Assembly (NCBI RefSeq): GCF_049243985.1
Contig: NC_135371.1
Coordinates: forward strand, 2,567,501 to 2,631,500
DNA from: Paroedura picta
Taxonomy: Eukaryota > Chordata > Lepidosauria > Squamata > Gekkonidae
Direction of reading: 5' to 3'
Length of the DNA: 64,000 nucleotides
In this document: piece by piece, positions 38,467 through 50,004 of the stretch
How the letters are laid out: every line of letters begins with the position of its first letter
How positions within the stretch are numbered: position 1 is the stretch's first letter
Made by a program: the position numbers and the translations under genes
Notes under the pieces: model-generated
What the model was told of the DNA's origin: nothing
The model's database searches: none
Seen by the model: only the letters and a program-made list of their open reading frames with translations

Positions 38467-38959
38467 GGAGAAGCCTCCCTGCGTAACCAAAGGTGTCTCT
38501 CCAGCATCAGAGGTGACCCAAGAGAAGGGGACGGAGATGGGAGGGCAGGACCCGGAAGGACCTGGAATGGGCAAGAGAGCAAGCATAGACACCCTTCCCA
38601 CCCAAGCTGCGAATGGCGTTGAATTCTGGGGAAGTTCTGGGCCAGGGATCCTGGCTAAGGACACCATACCCTCCAGTGAGCACAGCCGTGGCTTCCGGGA
38701 GTTCCGCTACCAGGAGGCTGATGGGCCCCGAGAGGTTTGCAGCCGGCTCCACGGACTCTGCAACCGCTGGCTGGAGCCGGAGAGGCACACCAAGCAGCAG
38801 ATCCTGGACCTGGTGATCCTGGAGCAGTTCCTGGCCCTCCTGCCCCGGGAGATGCAGGGCTGGGTGAGAGGATGCGGGCCGGAGAACAGCTCCCAGGCGG
38901 TGGCCCTGGCCGAAGGCTTCCTCCTGAGCCAGGCGGAGGAGAAGAGGCAGGTGGATCAG
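38467..38959 (+). CDS. Gene E SCAN exon
   Basis: 493 bp, 8 fewer than the family norm, so the region before the ATG at 38537 is frameshifted. The SCAN core ([20 protein letters not shown] to [13 protein letters not shown]) is intact. Confidence 0.88.
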
Positions 38960-41900
38960 GTGAGGGGGTTTCCTCCAGGTATGTCCAGTTCTACCAATGA
39001 TATTGAGCCTTATTCTGATGGACAGGTGTCACGTCTGGGAGTGGGGCAGGATGTATTCCTTGGTTTCTTTTCCATCCCATCTCTGACTCCTCTCTCTCTC
39101 TCGCTGCTGTTTCAGACGTGGGCCCCATCCGTGAAGACAGAAGCCACATTCTCTGAGGGGGAAGGAGCTTCCTTGGAGCAAGGGCAGTGGGCACAGGCCC
39201 AGGAGGGTGCCCAAGATGGCCTCTCCTGCGGTAAGGACTCTCTGTGCAGTTGGGGCACCCAGTGAATTTAATGGGGAGGGAAAGAATCAAAAACTTCCTC
39301 ACACGCCAGAGACGGAATCTGCAGCACTCGATGTCCACTGACTGGTGCCTCCCAAAGGAGACGAGGCAAATCCACGGAGGGCAATTCCTCCCGTCAACTG
39401 GAATATTCCCATCTCACCTTCCTTCCATAAAGGAACTGAAGGGGGCTCAAGAAAGAAAAGGTCCAGTAACGTGGTCTTCAGCGTGGTCAATGAAGGGAGC
39501 CTCCACCTTGTGGGGCAGCAGAACTTGGGGCCCCAGAATCATGGGACGGGTTGGCTCTTGCCTGTGGGTTTCTGGCAGGGAAACAGGATGCTGGCATGGG
39601 GATGGCAAGCTGTGGCCCTGACCCCCACCGGCCTTTGGGGAGGGGCTTGAAGTGCAGCTTGGGCAGATGTGACGTCATCTTGATGTCACATTTGGCTGGA
39701 ATATCGGTTGTGGCCTGAGCATGACAACAGATGCTCTGAAAACTCATTGATCTTGCCCTTGAGCAGGGGTAGTCAAACTGCGGCCCTCCAGATGTCCATG
39801 GACTACAATTCCCAGAAGCCCCTGCCAGCGAATGCCCCTGCCCTTGAGCTTCCAGCTGTGCTCCAGCTGTGCCTGGGCCCAAAGTGAGAGAGGCATGGGG
39901 CTTCAGACTCCTGGGAAGGGGGTGTGCCAAGCAGGGAATAAACAGGCCAATGGAACAGGAACTCAGAACAAACCCCCTTCCCTCCTCCTTTGTCTTATTA
40001 GCAGGCAGCGAAGAGATGCTGTTGAGGCGTCGTCTTTTTGGAGAACTGAGAAGGGCGGCCTTACCTCCAGCCCAGGTAAAGGAGATAAGCAGGGGGCCTC
40101 CTGGGTCCTCCCTCTTTTCTCAAGGATCCTCATGCGCCTGTCATTTCTACAAGGGACCTGGCAAGAGACCCTCTCATAGAATCAAAGAATCATAGAGTAA
40201 TAGAGTTGGAAGGGACCTCCTGGGGCATCTAGTCCAACCCCCTGCACTATGCTGGACACTCCCAACCCTCTCGCTCATCCACTGTCACCTGCCGTCCCCT
40301 TGAGCCTTCACAGGATCAGCATTTTCGTCAGATGGCTCTCCAGCCTCTGCTTAAAAATGTCCAAAGATGCCACTCCCTTTACCCCTCCCAAGCCATGCAG
40401 CCTGGCCCCTCCTTTCCCATGCGCTATCTCTGCCTGACGTCACCTCTGACAAGGGATTCTGCTTTTTTTTCCAGGGTCCCTTTTCCTTTGGGGAGGTGGC
40501 CGTGTCTTTCACCGAGGCCGAGTGGGCCCTGCTGGATCCAGGACAAAGGGCTCTTTACAAGGAAGTCATGCTGGAGAACTATGGGGATCTGGCCTTTCTG
40601 GGTAAGGATCTTTCAAAGGTGCAAATTGGCTGACTTTGAGACAAGCCATGAATCTTACAGGGCAACACCCAGTTCTGACATCTGTTTTACTAGTCGCTCA
40701 GGGGCAACTGAAGCCGGTGTTGTGGCCGTCCCCCAAGGCAGGGAAGGTCTCCTGGAAGGTCACCCTTCCCCCCGGATGGGATTCCAAATATCTGCTCTGC
40801 CTGGGAGCTGGAAATGATCCTGGGTCTCCCGAGGTCACTCGTCTTTGTACTTGAGCAGCTTTGGACTACTTTCTCTGCTTGGGCAGCTCCGGCCCCAGTG
40901 GGTTCACAAGAGGAGTGCACGAAAGTAAAGCAGACTCCCCTTTTAGAAATATGTAATGATTTATGAAGGATGTAAAAACAAGACATCACTGTTTCTACAG
41001 CTCAGCAACAGAAGAACAAGAAAGGAAAACTGTTCTCTCTAATAGACACCTGGTATTAGATGGGATGTCTTGTTGCAGCATAAGTATTCCAGCTGTAGCC
41101 TAAATTACTGCACCTAAAACTATTCATTGTGAGGATGCAAGAAAATGCATGGTAGGATGTGCTACCATGACATGAGCATGAAGTCAGCATAGCTTCCCTC
41201 TGGTCTTGACCGGAATACTTTCTACCTCTCTCGGGGCGGGTGGTTCAAAGGACCCAATCCAGGGTCCTTCTTTTCCAGAGGCTGCCTCCTGGTTACACAA
41301 CAGGGTACTGCTTCTCACAATTAACCTGTCGTATTCTTGCTTTGCCTCATGTCAGCACGGTTCAGTAAACAGCTCTGCAAGGCAGCCAAAGGTTTATTGG
41401 AATGTGACACAAAGAACAGGAATTATTACGGAGGTAGTAGACTGATGAGGGCAATTGAATGTCAAAGGGATGCATTGATATAGGAGGCAGACCACACCCA
41501 GGTAAAGCATCACCTGGCAGGTACATAGTCACAACTACATCACTAAACCCATTCACACGGTTAATAACAACATCCTGAACACTGGCCAGGTGCAAAAGGG
41601 CTTAATCGGTTTCCAGCCAAGAATACACAAAACAAGAGAGCCAGTTTGGTGTAGTGGTGAGGAGTGCGGACTTCTAATCTTGCGAGCCGGGTTCAAATCT
41701 GCACCCCCCCCACATGCAGCCAGCTGGGTGACCTTGGGCTCACCACAGCACTGATAAAACTGTTCTGACTGAGCAATGATATCAGGGCTCTCTCAGCCTC
41801 ACCCACCCCACAGGGTGTCTGTTGTGGGGAGAGGAAAGGGAAGGCGAATGGAAGCCACTCTGAGACTCCTTCGGGTAGAGAAAAGAACCAACTCTTGTTC

Positions 41901-43842
41901 TTCTATTCCAGAGGCTCACTTTAAGAATGTTTTCAAAGAAAAGTCACTTACAGCTTACTTGCTGCTTACAAGTGTAACTATCTGTGCGGCTCTGCTAAAT
42001 CTCAAACATGTTGCAAATTCTTAATACAAGTACTAGCAAACTTCTAGTTAGGGGACATTTTCTAATGGTCCCCTAACCCAAGGCAATTGCTTTGAACGTG
42101 AAATTCATTTGTCTCCAGGAATAAACTGGACAGCATCCACAAACAGCCGTTTAAGTAGTGGACCTCATTAAGGCACAATTCAACAATAGCAATGTAGGAA
42201 CCAAATTGTTCTAAAACTTAAAGTATTTCATTAACACTCAGCCTCCCAAGTCACTTAAGACAAGGGACACATTATTTAACATATCTTTTAACCGCAGTTG
42301 CATAACATAGCAGCATTTCTTAAACAGCTGGAGGCTGGGATTTGGAAGGTCAGGAGTTCCTTCAGAGCAAGAATCACATAGATTCCTTTTTGACTTTACC
42401 TGCCCTCCCAGGTGTTAATGGTTTCTCTCTTTATTCCAGCAGAAGACGATCAGGGGAATGAGGAGAGTGCAAAATTTGGTCAGCAGTTTCCAGATGGAGT
42501 TAAAACTAAAGATTTCAAAGACAAAGTCGTAAATCAAGGTAGACCTAAGAGAAAGAAAGGCAGCTGTGTGGTTGAGAAGAGAGCTGAAAGGCAATATCAT
42601 GCACACTTTCCAAAGCAGAGGCTAATGAAGGCAAGTACATCCATTAGGTATGAAAATAACTACAGATACAAATCACAGCTGCTTCTGTACCAAGGAGTAG
42701 ACAGGAGGGAGAAAGGATTTCAATGTGCAGAGTGTGGAAAGAGATTTAGCTGGAGTGGCAGACTTCAACAGCATCAAGAAACCCACAAAGAGTATAAACC
42801 CTTTCAATGCTTATTGTGTGGAAAGAAATTCAGTTCAAATGGGATCCTTCAACAACACCAAATAACCCACATTGGGGAGAAACCGCGTGAATGCTCAGAG
42901 TGTGGGAAAAGATTCAGTGACAGAGGCTGTCTTCAACGGCATCAGAGAACCCACACAGGGGAGAAACCTTTTGAGTGCTCTGACTGTGGAAAGAGATTCA
43001 GACAGAGTGGCAGTCTTCAACAGCACCGAAGAACTCACACTGGGGAGAAACCATTTGAATGCGTAGAGTGTGGAAAGAAATTCAGTAGGAGAGACTGTCT
43101 TCGAGAACATCAAAGAATCCACACAGGGGAGAACCGTTTTGAATGCTCTGAGTGTGGAAAGGGATTCAGTCGGAGTGGCCATCTACAGGTGCATCAAAGA
43201 ATCCATACAGGGGAGAAACCTTTTGAATGTTCTGTGTGTGGAAAGAGATTTAGTAGGAAGGGCAGTCTTCAACTGCATCTAAGAATCCACGCAGAGGGGA
43301 AACCTTTTGAATGCTCAGAGTGTGGAAAAGGATTCAGGCAGAGTGGCGGTCTTAAACAGCACCAAAGAAGCCACATAGGGGAGAAACCTTTTGAATGCTC
43401 AGAATGTCAAAAGAAATTCAGTAGGAGAGATACTCTTCGAGAACATCTGAGAACCCACACTGGGGAGAACCGTTTTGGATGCTCAGAGTGTGGAAAGAGA
43501 TTCAATCAGTGTGGCCATCTTCAACAGCATCAGAGAACCCACACAGGGGAGAAACCTTTTGAATGTTCAGAGTGTGGAAAGAAATATAGTAGGAAGGCCA
43601 GTCTTCAAGAACATCAAAGAAGCCACACGGGAGAAACCTTTCAAACCTACACAGTAGAGAAACCTTTTGAATGCTCAGTGTGTGGATCGAGATTCAGTCG
43701 GCGTGGCACTCTTCAGCAGCATCAGAGATGCCACACAGGGGAGAAACCTTTCGAATGTGTAGTGTGCAAAAAGAAATTCACTAGGAATGCCAGTCTTCAA
43801 CTGCACCAAATAACCCACAGGGGGGATAAACCTTTTGAATGA
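38467..43842 (+). CDS. Gene E: SCAN-KRAB-C2H2 zinc finger protein, 13 fingers, no linker exon
   Basis: Coding exons are 38467-38959 (SCAN), 39116-39230, 40005-40075, 40475-40601 (KRAB-A) and 42440-43842 (fingers). The 123-bp linker exon of the other genes is not found in the 1.8 kb last intron, which is filled with repeats. Because that exon is phase 1-1, KRAB still joins the finger exon in frame. The SCAN exon is 493 bp, so its first codons are out of frame with SCAN, but the ATG at 38537 (G at -3 and +4; [10 protein letters not shown]) restores a clean start. The array has 13 canonical fingers and stops at RGDKPFE, earlier than in the other genes. A CR1 fragment follows the stop closely. 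Product: a likely nuclear KRAB repressor. Confidence 0.82.
39116..39230 (+). CDS. Gene E acidic exon 2
   Basis: 115 bp, phase 0 to 1 ([20 protein letters not shown] and on), donor 'ctgcg|gtaagg'. Confidence 0.8.
39764..39840. mobile_element. hAT-type MITE copy 5, half-length
   Basis: 77 bp with the CAGGGG left arm and a shortened right arm, flanked by perfect 8-bp repeats cccttgag (39756-39763 and 39841-39848). Confidence 0.85.
40005..40075 (+). CDS. Gene E 71-bp exon 3
   Basis: Phase 1 to 0, encodes [20 protein letters not shown] and on. Same length as in gene B. Confidence 0.72.
40170..40390 (-). mobile_element. CR1 LINE 3' end fragment, inverted
   Basis: Begins with 'catagaatcaaagaatcata' and 'gagttggaagggacctcctg', the CR1 3' tail read in reverse, just upstream of the KRAB exon. 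Confidence 0.8.
40475..40601 (+). CDS. Gene E KRAB-A exon
   Basis: 127 bp, [20 protein letters not shown] ... [13 protein letters not shown] variant (GEV), MLE kept. Confidence 0.92.
40602..42439. other. Gene E last intron, repeat-filled
   Basis: Homology to other genes stops by about 40760 and resumes at about 42330. Between them are AT-rich sequence with nothing recognised (40930-41636 and 41909-42320) and a SINE at 41637-41908. Confidence 0.5.
41637..41908 (+). mobile_element. tRNA-derived SINE
   Basis: The clearest copy: 'gagccagtttggtgtagtgg' head, 'gccgggttcaaatctgc' B-box-like block, 'gctgggtgaccttgggctc', 'gactccttcgggtagagaaa' tail. Confidence 0.8.
42440..43842 (+). CDS. Gene E C2H2 zinc finger exon
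   Basis: Thirteen canonical fingers from [17 protein letters not shown] to [17 protein letters not shown]. Between fingers 11 and 12 the linker is replaced by [13 protein letters not shown], suggesting a finger partly deleted in frame. Confidence 0.95.
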
Positions 43843-43864
43843 TCAGAGTATGGGGAAAGTCTTA

Positions 43865-44345
43865 CTTGGCACACTTTACTCTGCTCTGGTTTGGCCTCAC
43901 TTGGAGTACTGTGTTCAGTTCTGGGCACTGCAGTTGAAGAGGGATGTAGACAAACTGGTGTGTGTCCAGAGGGCAACAAAGATGGTGAGGGGTTTAGAAA
44001 CCAAGATGTACGAGGAAAGGTTGGGGGAGCTTGGTCTGTTTAGCCTGTAGAGGAGATAACTGAGAGGGGATCTGATAAACATCTTCAAGTATTTAAAAAG
44101 CTTCCATATAGAGGATGGAGCAGAGTTGTTCTCTCTTGCCCCGGAGAAACGGACCAGAATGGGATGAAATTACTGCAAAAGAAATTCTGTCTAAACATCA
44201 GGAAAAAGTTCCTGCCTGTTAGAGCGGTTTCTCAGTGGAACAGGCTTCCTCGGAAGGTGGTGGGTTCTTCATCTTTTGAAATTTTTAAACAGGGGCTGGA
44301 TAGCCGTCTGACAGAGAGTTCAAATACCTTGGGATTATTACTCAA
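43865..44345 (+). mobile_element. CR1-type LINE 3' fragment
   Basis: Encodes a CR1-like ORF2 C-terminus ([48 protein letters not shown]). A different subfamily from the full-length copy. It begins within about 25 bases of the gene E stop. Confidence 0.82.
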
Positions 44346-45635
44346 GCCTTAGGGGCCAGAAATGCCCATTATAAATATTCTGCTGCACTTGGTCAAGGAT
44401 TGGCTAACAACATAGTGACATTTTTCTGTTCAGGGGGTAGGCAATATGTTCCAGCAGCCCTGGGACTCTTCAGGGCAAGTCCCTCTCCCACCTATTATAT
44501 AATACTCCAACTGGCCCATGGACAGCAGGAGTGACTCTTGCAGGAAGGGTTCAATCTAAAACCCCCAGGGCCATTTTGCAGCCTCCGTGGGAGGCCCCAA
44601 ACACACTAGTGCACTATCACCCTAGGGCTAAAACGCAAAACATCACTATGATGTCACTTATTTTTGAGGATGATTTCCAATCGTCCTCGTTGGAATTGGT
44701 GAGACACAAAATAGAAAGACTGGGATTATCTATGATCCAACTACTTGAGCTAAATCTACAACAGGCTGTGAGCGTAATTCAGCAGAAGATCGAAGAAACC
44801 GGCAGAGGGATACAGCTGGAGCTTTTGGATTCCAGGCACCAGGTAGAAATAGGTTCTTGCCCCAGGTTCTTATTCACTCGGTATGGAGATCAGTCCACAG
44901 AGGAATCCTTTCCTTTAGCTAGATGTTCAGTCCTGCCCACAGCAGTATCCGAAGCCCAATATAAGAAAATCTCTCTCTTTCCAAGATGCTGTCCCTGCTT
45001 AAGTGGGCCGATGGAAACGGTGGAGCAATCTTGACTTTATTGCCCGATGTGCCCCATGCTACAGGATAAGTCATTACAACTAGTGCTGGAAAGGTTTTCA
45101 GGCCCGTCCTCGGTAGGAAAGATGAAAAAACTGTCGAGTGATGAGCAATTTCAGATTACAACATATACTTCTCTAAATTGCGTGCTGCCACTATTAAGTT
45201 ATGTTTTCATCCCAGAGGACTAAAAGTTATTTGTACACAGTTGTGTGGTTTTATGGTCTCCGTTTTATTGCTCGTATGTTTTAGCAACTTTATCTTTCAT
45301 GAACACAAAATATTTAACGCCGTCCTGTTTTTGCCGTCCCAATGTCCCCTTTTTCTTTCAAGGAAATGAGGCCAGCCTATCTCATGGCCTTTATTCAGGG
45401 GTTAGGAAAGGTGGCCTGCAGAAGCTCATTCCCTGGATTCAGAGGATGGAGCGCTCTGAGGTTCTGTTCCTTGCAGATGCAAGACCCCAGTTTGGGTCAG
45501 TGCCATGGAGAGACAGGACTTAATCCTTCCCTCTCGTCACATTTTTCCAGCTATAAAGGCTCTCCATTTGGGGGTCATACATGTACTGATGAGCTACGTG
45601 TTATATTGCCCCCATGACCAAATAGTGCCCCTTTT
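44346..45635. other. Unassigned stretch
   Basis: No gene recognised. Frame fragments near 44340 (such as ALGQGLANNIVTFFCSGGR) could be a decayed LINE C-terminus, but I cannot name it. Confidence 0.3.
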
Positions 45636-45732
45636 CATAGAATCATAGAATCATAGAATCATAGAGTTGGAAGGGGCCATACAGGCCATCTAGTCCAACC
45701 CCCTGCTCAACGCAGGATTAGCCCTAAGCATC

Positions 45733-48567
45733 CTAAAGCATCCAAGAAAAGTGTGTATCCAACCTTTGCTTGAAGACTTCCAGTGAGGGGGCACTCACCA
45801 CCTCCTTAGGCAGCCTATTCCACTGCTGAACGACTCTGACTGAGAAAAACTTTTTCCTGATATCTAGCCTATATCGTTGTACTTGAAGTTTAAACCCATT
45901 ACTGCGTGTCCTTTCCTCTGCAGCCAGCAGAAACAGCATCCTGCCCTCCTCCAAGTGACAACCTTTCAAATACTTAAAGAGGGCTATCATGTCCCCTCTC
46001 AACCTCCTTTTCTCCAGGCTGAACATTCCCAAGTCCCTCAACCTATCTTCATAGGGCTTGGTCCCTTGGCCCCAGATCATCTTCGTCGCTCTCCTCTGTA
46101 CCCTTTCAATTTTATCGATGTCCTTCTTGAAGTGAGGCCTCCAGAACTGCACACAGTACTCCAGGTGTGGTCTGACCAGTGCCGTATACAATGGGACTAT
46201 GACATCTTGTGATTTTGATGTGATGCCTCTGTTGATACAGCCCAAAATGGCATTTGCCTTTTTTACCGCTGCATCACACTGCCTGCTCATGTTTAGTTTA
46301 CAATCCACAAGTACCCCAAGGTCTCGTTCACACACAGTGCTACCTAGAAGCGTATCCCCCATCCAGTAGGCATGCTTTTCATTTTTCTGGCCCAGATGCA
46401 GAACTTTACACTTATCTTTATTAAATTGCATCTTGTTCTCATTTGCCCATTTTTCCATTGTGTTCAGATCTCGTTGAACTCTGTCTCTATCTTCCGGAGT
46501 ATTTGCCAGTCCTCCCAATTTGGTGTCATCTGCAAACTTGATGAGTAGTCCCTCCACCCCCTCATCTAGATCATTAATAAATATGTTAAAAAGTACCGGG
46601 CCGAGCACCGAACCCTGAGGTACCCCGCTACTCACCTCTCTCCAGTCTGATGAAACACCATTGACAACAACTCTTTGAGTGCGGTTCTCTAACCAATTCC
46701 CTATCCACCTAACGATCTGAAAATCCAGATTGCAGTCCTTCAACTTATCCATCAGAACATCATGGGGAACCTTGTCAAAAGCTTTACTAAAATCCAAGTA
46801 AATGACATCAACCGAATTTCCCCGATCCAGCAAACCTGTTACTTGGTCAAAAAAGGAAACTAGGTTGGTCTGGCAGGACCTGTTGGAGACAAATCCATGC
46901 TGACTTCCTTGGATCACCAAATTGTCCTCCAGATGTTTGCAGATCGCTCCCTTTAATATCTGCTCCATTATCTTCCCCACAACAGAGGTCAGACTCACTG
47001 GTCTGTAGTTTCCCGGGTCATCCTTCCTCCCTTTTTTGAAGATCGGAATAACGTTTGCTCTTTTCCAGTCCTCCGGGACATCTCCAGTCCTTAAAGAGGT
47101 TCCGAAGATGATGGACAAGGGCTGTGCAAGTTCTCTGGAAAGTTCTTTGAGTACTCTCGGGTGCATTTCATCTGGACCAGGGGATTTGAACTCATCCAGT
47201 GCAGCTAAATGCCTCTCGACCACCTCTCTATCCATGTTAACCTGCCACCCAGACACTATCCTTTGGCTACAGCCATCTCTAGATGTGCCTAAACACATAG
47301 ACCTGTGGGAAAAAACAGATGTAAAATAGGCACTAAGCCTTTCTGCTTTCTCTGCATCTTTCGTTAGAGTTTGTCCATCCGCACCCAACAGCGGGCCTAT
47401 TGCCTCCTTTACTTTACGTTTGCTCCTCACGTAACTGAAAAATCTTTTCTTGTTACAATGGGCTTCCCTGGCCAATCTTAGCTCACTCTCAGCTTTGGCC
47501 TTTCTGATGATTGATCTACAGTGCCTAGTAACCTGTAGGTACTCTTCTTTAGAGCTCTGTCCTTCCCTCCATTTCCTGAACATTTTCCTTTTCTTTCTTA
47601 GTTCCTCTTGAAGTTCTCTGTTCATCCAAATAGGCTTCTTAGAGCTCCTGCAGTGTTTTCGTCTTTCTGGAATAGTCATTGATTGAGCATGCAATAGCTC
47701 TTGTTTGAGTAGCGCCCACCCTTCACATGCTCCCTTCCCTTCCAGCATTCTCGTCCATGGTATGACACTCATCATGTCTCTGAGTTTATTAAAGTTTGCC
47801 CTACGAAAATCCAACATCCGCGTCTGGCTACAAGCTTCCTTGGCTCCCCATCTCAAAAGGAATTCTATGAGGACATGGTCACTTCCCCCTAGGGTCCCCA
47901 CCTCCTTCACCTCATCCACCAACTCTTGCCTGTTGGTCAGTATTAAGTCCAGTATGGCTGAACCTCTTGTGGGTTCATCTACCATTTGATAAATGAAATT
48001 GTCAGCCAGGCAGGTCAGAAACTTGCATGACTGAGGACGCTTCGCAGAGTTTGTTTCCCAGCACACATCTGGGAAATTGAAGTCACCCATGATGACAAGG
48101 TCCTGCCGTTTGGATATTTTCTCAAGCTGCTCACAAAGTGCAGCATCCACATCCTCTCGTTGGTCAGGCGGTCGGTAGCAGACACCAACCACCACACTGT
48201 TTGTTTTCCCCTCGCTTATTTTCACCCAGATGCTTTCCACTGTAGATATGCTCTCCTTCACTAGAATTTCCTGACAGGTAAGCCCTTTTCTCACATACAG
48301 TGCCACTCCTCCACCTCTTCGATCTATTCTGTTTTTTCTGAACAGTTCATATCCATCCACCATTACATTCCAGTCATGAGAATCATTCCACCAAGTTTCT
48401 GTGATGCCTACTAGATCATACCTTTCCATCAGCATGAGAAGTTCCAGCTCTTCCTTTTTATTGCCCATGCTTCGGGCGTTAGTATAAAGACATCTGAATC
48501 CTTTTACTTTTGGTTCCCTATGAGCTGGCCTTGCCGGTTGGGCTGCCTCCGATAGTTTTCCTTCCAT
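45733..48567 (-). CDS. CR1 ORF2: endonuclease-reverse transcriptase
   Basis: 944 codons, close to the usual length for CR1 ORF2, with an ATG start (MEGKLSEAAQ). The N-terminal APE-type endonuclease shows its motifs in order: LYTNARS, ITETWW, GVCYRPP, IMGDFN and GGSDHVL. The RT shows NYRPVSLTSVVGKIMEQIL, VIYLDFSKAFDKVPHDVL, SSGVPQGSVLGPVLFNIF and KFADDTKLGG with the FADD catalytic pair. The C-terminal LRDLGMFSLEKRRLRGDMI block matches the fragments at 4.7 and 15.5 kb. This is the protein that nicks target DNA and primes reverse transcription. All key residues are present. Confidence 0.93.
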   Translation of the reverse strand: MEGKLSEAAQPARPAHREPKVKGFRCLYTNARSMGNKKEELELLMLMERYDLVGITETWWNDSHDWNVMVDGYELFRKNRIDRRGGGVALYVRKGLTCQEILVKESISTVESIWVKISEGKTNSVVVGVCYRPPDQREDVDAALCEQLEKISKRQDLVIMGDFNFPDVCWETNSAKRPQSCKFLTCLADNFIYQMVDEPTRGSAILDLILTNRQELVDEVKEVGTLGGSDHVLIEFLLRWGAKEACSQTRMLDFRRANFNKLRDMMSVIPWTRMLEGKGACEGWALLKQELLHAQSMTIPERRKHCRSSKKPIWMNRELQEELRKKRKMFRKWREGQSSKEEYLQVTRHCRSIIRKAKAESELRLAREAHCNKKRFFSYVRSKRKVKEAIGPLLGADGQTLTKDAEKAERLSAYFTSVFSHRSMCLGTSRDGCSQRIVSGWQVNMDREVVERHLAALDEFKSPGPDEMHPRVLKELSRELAQPLSIIFGTSLRTGDVPEDWKRANVIPIFKKGRKDDPGNYRPVSLTSVVGKIMEQILKGAICKHLEDNLVIQGSQHGFVSNRSCQTNLVSFFDQVTGLLDRGNSVDVIYLDFSKAFDKVPHDVLMDKLKDCNLDFQIVRWIGNWLENRTQRVVVNGVSSDWREVSSGVPQGSVLGPVLFNIFINDLDEGVEGLLIKFADDTKLGGLANTPEDRDRVQRDLNTMEKWANENKMQFNKDKCKVLHLGQKNEKHAYWMGDTLLGSTVCERDLGVLVDCKLNMSRQCDAAVKKANAILGCINRGITSKSQDVIVPLYTALVRPHLEYCVQFWRPHFKKDIDKIERVQRRATKMIWGQGTKPYEDRLRDLGMFSLEKRRLRGDMIALFKYLKGCHLEEGRMLFLLAAEERTRSNGFKLQVQRYRLDIRKKFFSVRVVQQWNRLPKEVVSAPSLEVFKQRLDTHFSWML

Positions 48568-48605
48568 ACACTCCCTATGTTGATCGTCTCCTTCCCCTAG
48601 TGGCT

Positions 48606-49586
48606 TTAGTTTAAAGCTCTCCTGATGAATCTCCCCAGGTTCCTGCCAAACACATTCTTCCCCAGTTTTGATAAGTGCAGTCCATCAGGTGCTAGTAGGC
48701 CTTCCTCAAGAAAGCCTATCCCATGGTCCCAGAAACCAAATCTCTCCTGCCGGCACCAACTACGCAGCCAGTGATTCACCTCCATTATCTTCCTCTCCCG
48801 ACGCATTCCTCTTCCCTTGACAGGCAAGATTGAAGAGAATACCACTTGTGCCCCCATTTGCTTGAGCTTCCTCCCCAGATCTTGATAGTCTTTTTTAATA
48901 GGAGCGATGGTATTCAGGGACATGTCATTCGTTCCCACATGGACCATCACAAATGGGTAGCGATCCGTAGATTTGAGGAGTTTGGGCAGCCTTTCTGAAA
49001 CATCTTTAATTTTTGCCCCTGGCAAGCAACACACCTCTCGGGTTAGGGGGTCGGGCCCAGCCACGTGGCGATCCATTCCTCTTAGCAGGGAGTCTCCAAT
49101 TACCAGTACTCTCCTTTTTTTTTTCTTCTCAACTCCATTTCCTTCTGTCCCCGTGGCCTCTTCCCTTTGTCTTAGAGTTTGTTTTGGGACCTCTTCCCTT
49201 GTTGACCTTTGCACCTCCTCTGCAAGGGCCTGAAATCTATTCTGGAGCTCCAAAGGCCCCGAGAACTGTCTCGCCCTTCGCCGTTCAGTCTTTTTCCGAA
49301 CTGCCTGCAGAGGCTCCCTATTGTGGTCAATCTCCTTGTCCTCTTCAGGACTGGTTGTATTCTCTTTATTCTCTTTATTCCATGTTGCAGAGCTCTGGAC
49401 TACGAACTCCTCCCCTTTCTTGCTTTGGGTCAGAGTAATAATTTTGTTTTCTAATCCCCTAATCTTTTCCTCCAAAAGTTTTACCAGCTTACACTTGGGG
49501 CAGCTGTAGTCCATCTTGTCTTCTGGGAGGAAGGCAATCATGTCACACTCACTGCAGATGATGGGATGAGTGTCCTGGAGGTCCAT
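48606..49586 (-). CDS. CR1 ORF1 with zinc-ribbon-like motif and SGNH esterase domain
   Basis: 326 codons from ATG at 49586. The N-terminus has paired cysteines (CSECD ... CPKCK), then a lysine/glutamate-rich coiled-coil-like stretch. The C-terminal half is an SGNH hydrolase domain with GDSLLRGMD (catalytic Ser), HVGTNDMS and a C-terminal DGLHLS (Asp/His) block. CR1 ORF1 proteins are known to carry such an esterase domain, proposed to bind membranes or lipids. Confidence 0.9.
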   Translation of the reverse strand: MDLQDTHPIICSECDMIAFLPEDKMDYSCPKCKLVKLLEEKIRGLENKIITLTQSKKGEEFVVQSSATWNKENKENTTSPEEDKEIDHNREPLQAVRKKTERRRARQFSGPLELQNRFQALAEEVQRSTREEVPKQTLRQREEATGTEGNGVEKKKKRRVLVIGDSLLRGMDRHVAGPDPLTREVCCLPGAKIKDVSERLPKLLKSTDRYPFVMVHVGTNDMSLNTIAPIKKDYQDLGRKLKQMGAQVVFSSILPVKGRGMRRERKIMEVNHWLRSWCRQERFGFWDHGIGFLEEGLLAPDGLHLSKLGKNVFGRNLGRFIRRALN

Positions 49587-49720
49587 TGTAATGTCTAGGC
49601 AGTGCAAGTACTAGGGAAATATAATCTACTGATATAATCTACTGATTCTAATTGCTCGGCCAAGAACCCCAGGCTAAGAGCCACAGGCCAAGAGCCCTTT
49701 GTCTCTTGCCAAAGGCTCGT

Positions 49721-50004
49721 GCCTCTGGTGAGGAGTAGCCCTTTTTAATCCTCCCAACAATTACCCAGCAATCACCTCACCCAGGCAGCACAATAGCCTC
49801 ACCTGGTCAGCAGCAACTCTCCCCAGTAGCTCTCTCCACGTGCTCTCAGTTGTCTGAGCTCTGCCTCTGGTGAGGAGTAGCCCTTTTTAATCCTCCCAAC
49901 AATTACCCAGCAATCACCTCACCCAGGCAGCACAATAGCCTCACCTGGTCAGCAGCAACTCTCCCCAGTAGCTCTCTCCACGTGCTCTCAGTTGTCTGAG
50001 CTCT
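49721..50004 (-). promoter_or_regulatory. CR1 5' tandem units (two 142-bp copies)
   Basis: Two base-identical units in tandem, 49721-49862 and 49863-50004, lying upstream of ORF1. Such monomers often act as LINE internal promoters; here that is inference. Confidence 0.7.

Noticed and set aside
41637-41720. Possible tRNA gene (A- and B-box-like blocks)
   Set aside because: No acceptor stem or clover-leaf pairing is evident, and it continues into a SINE body shared with three other sites.
44531-45034. 167-codon ORF in the unassigned stretch as a gene
   Set aside because: No recognisable domain or homologue in the window; surrounding frames look like decayed repeat. Left unassigned.
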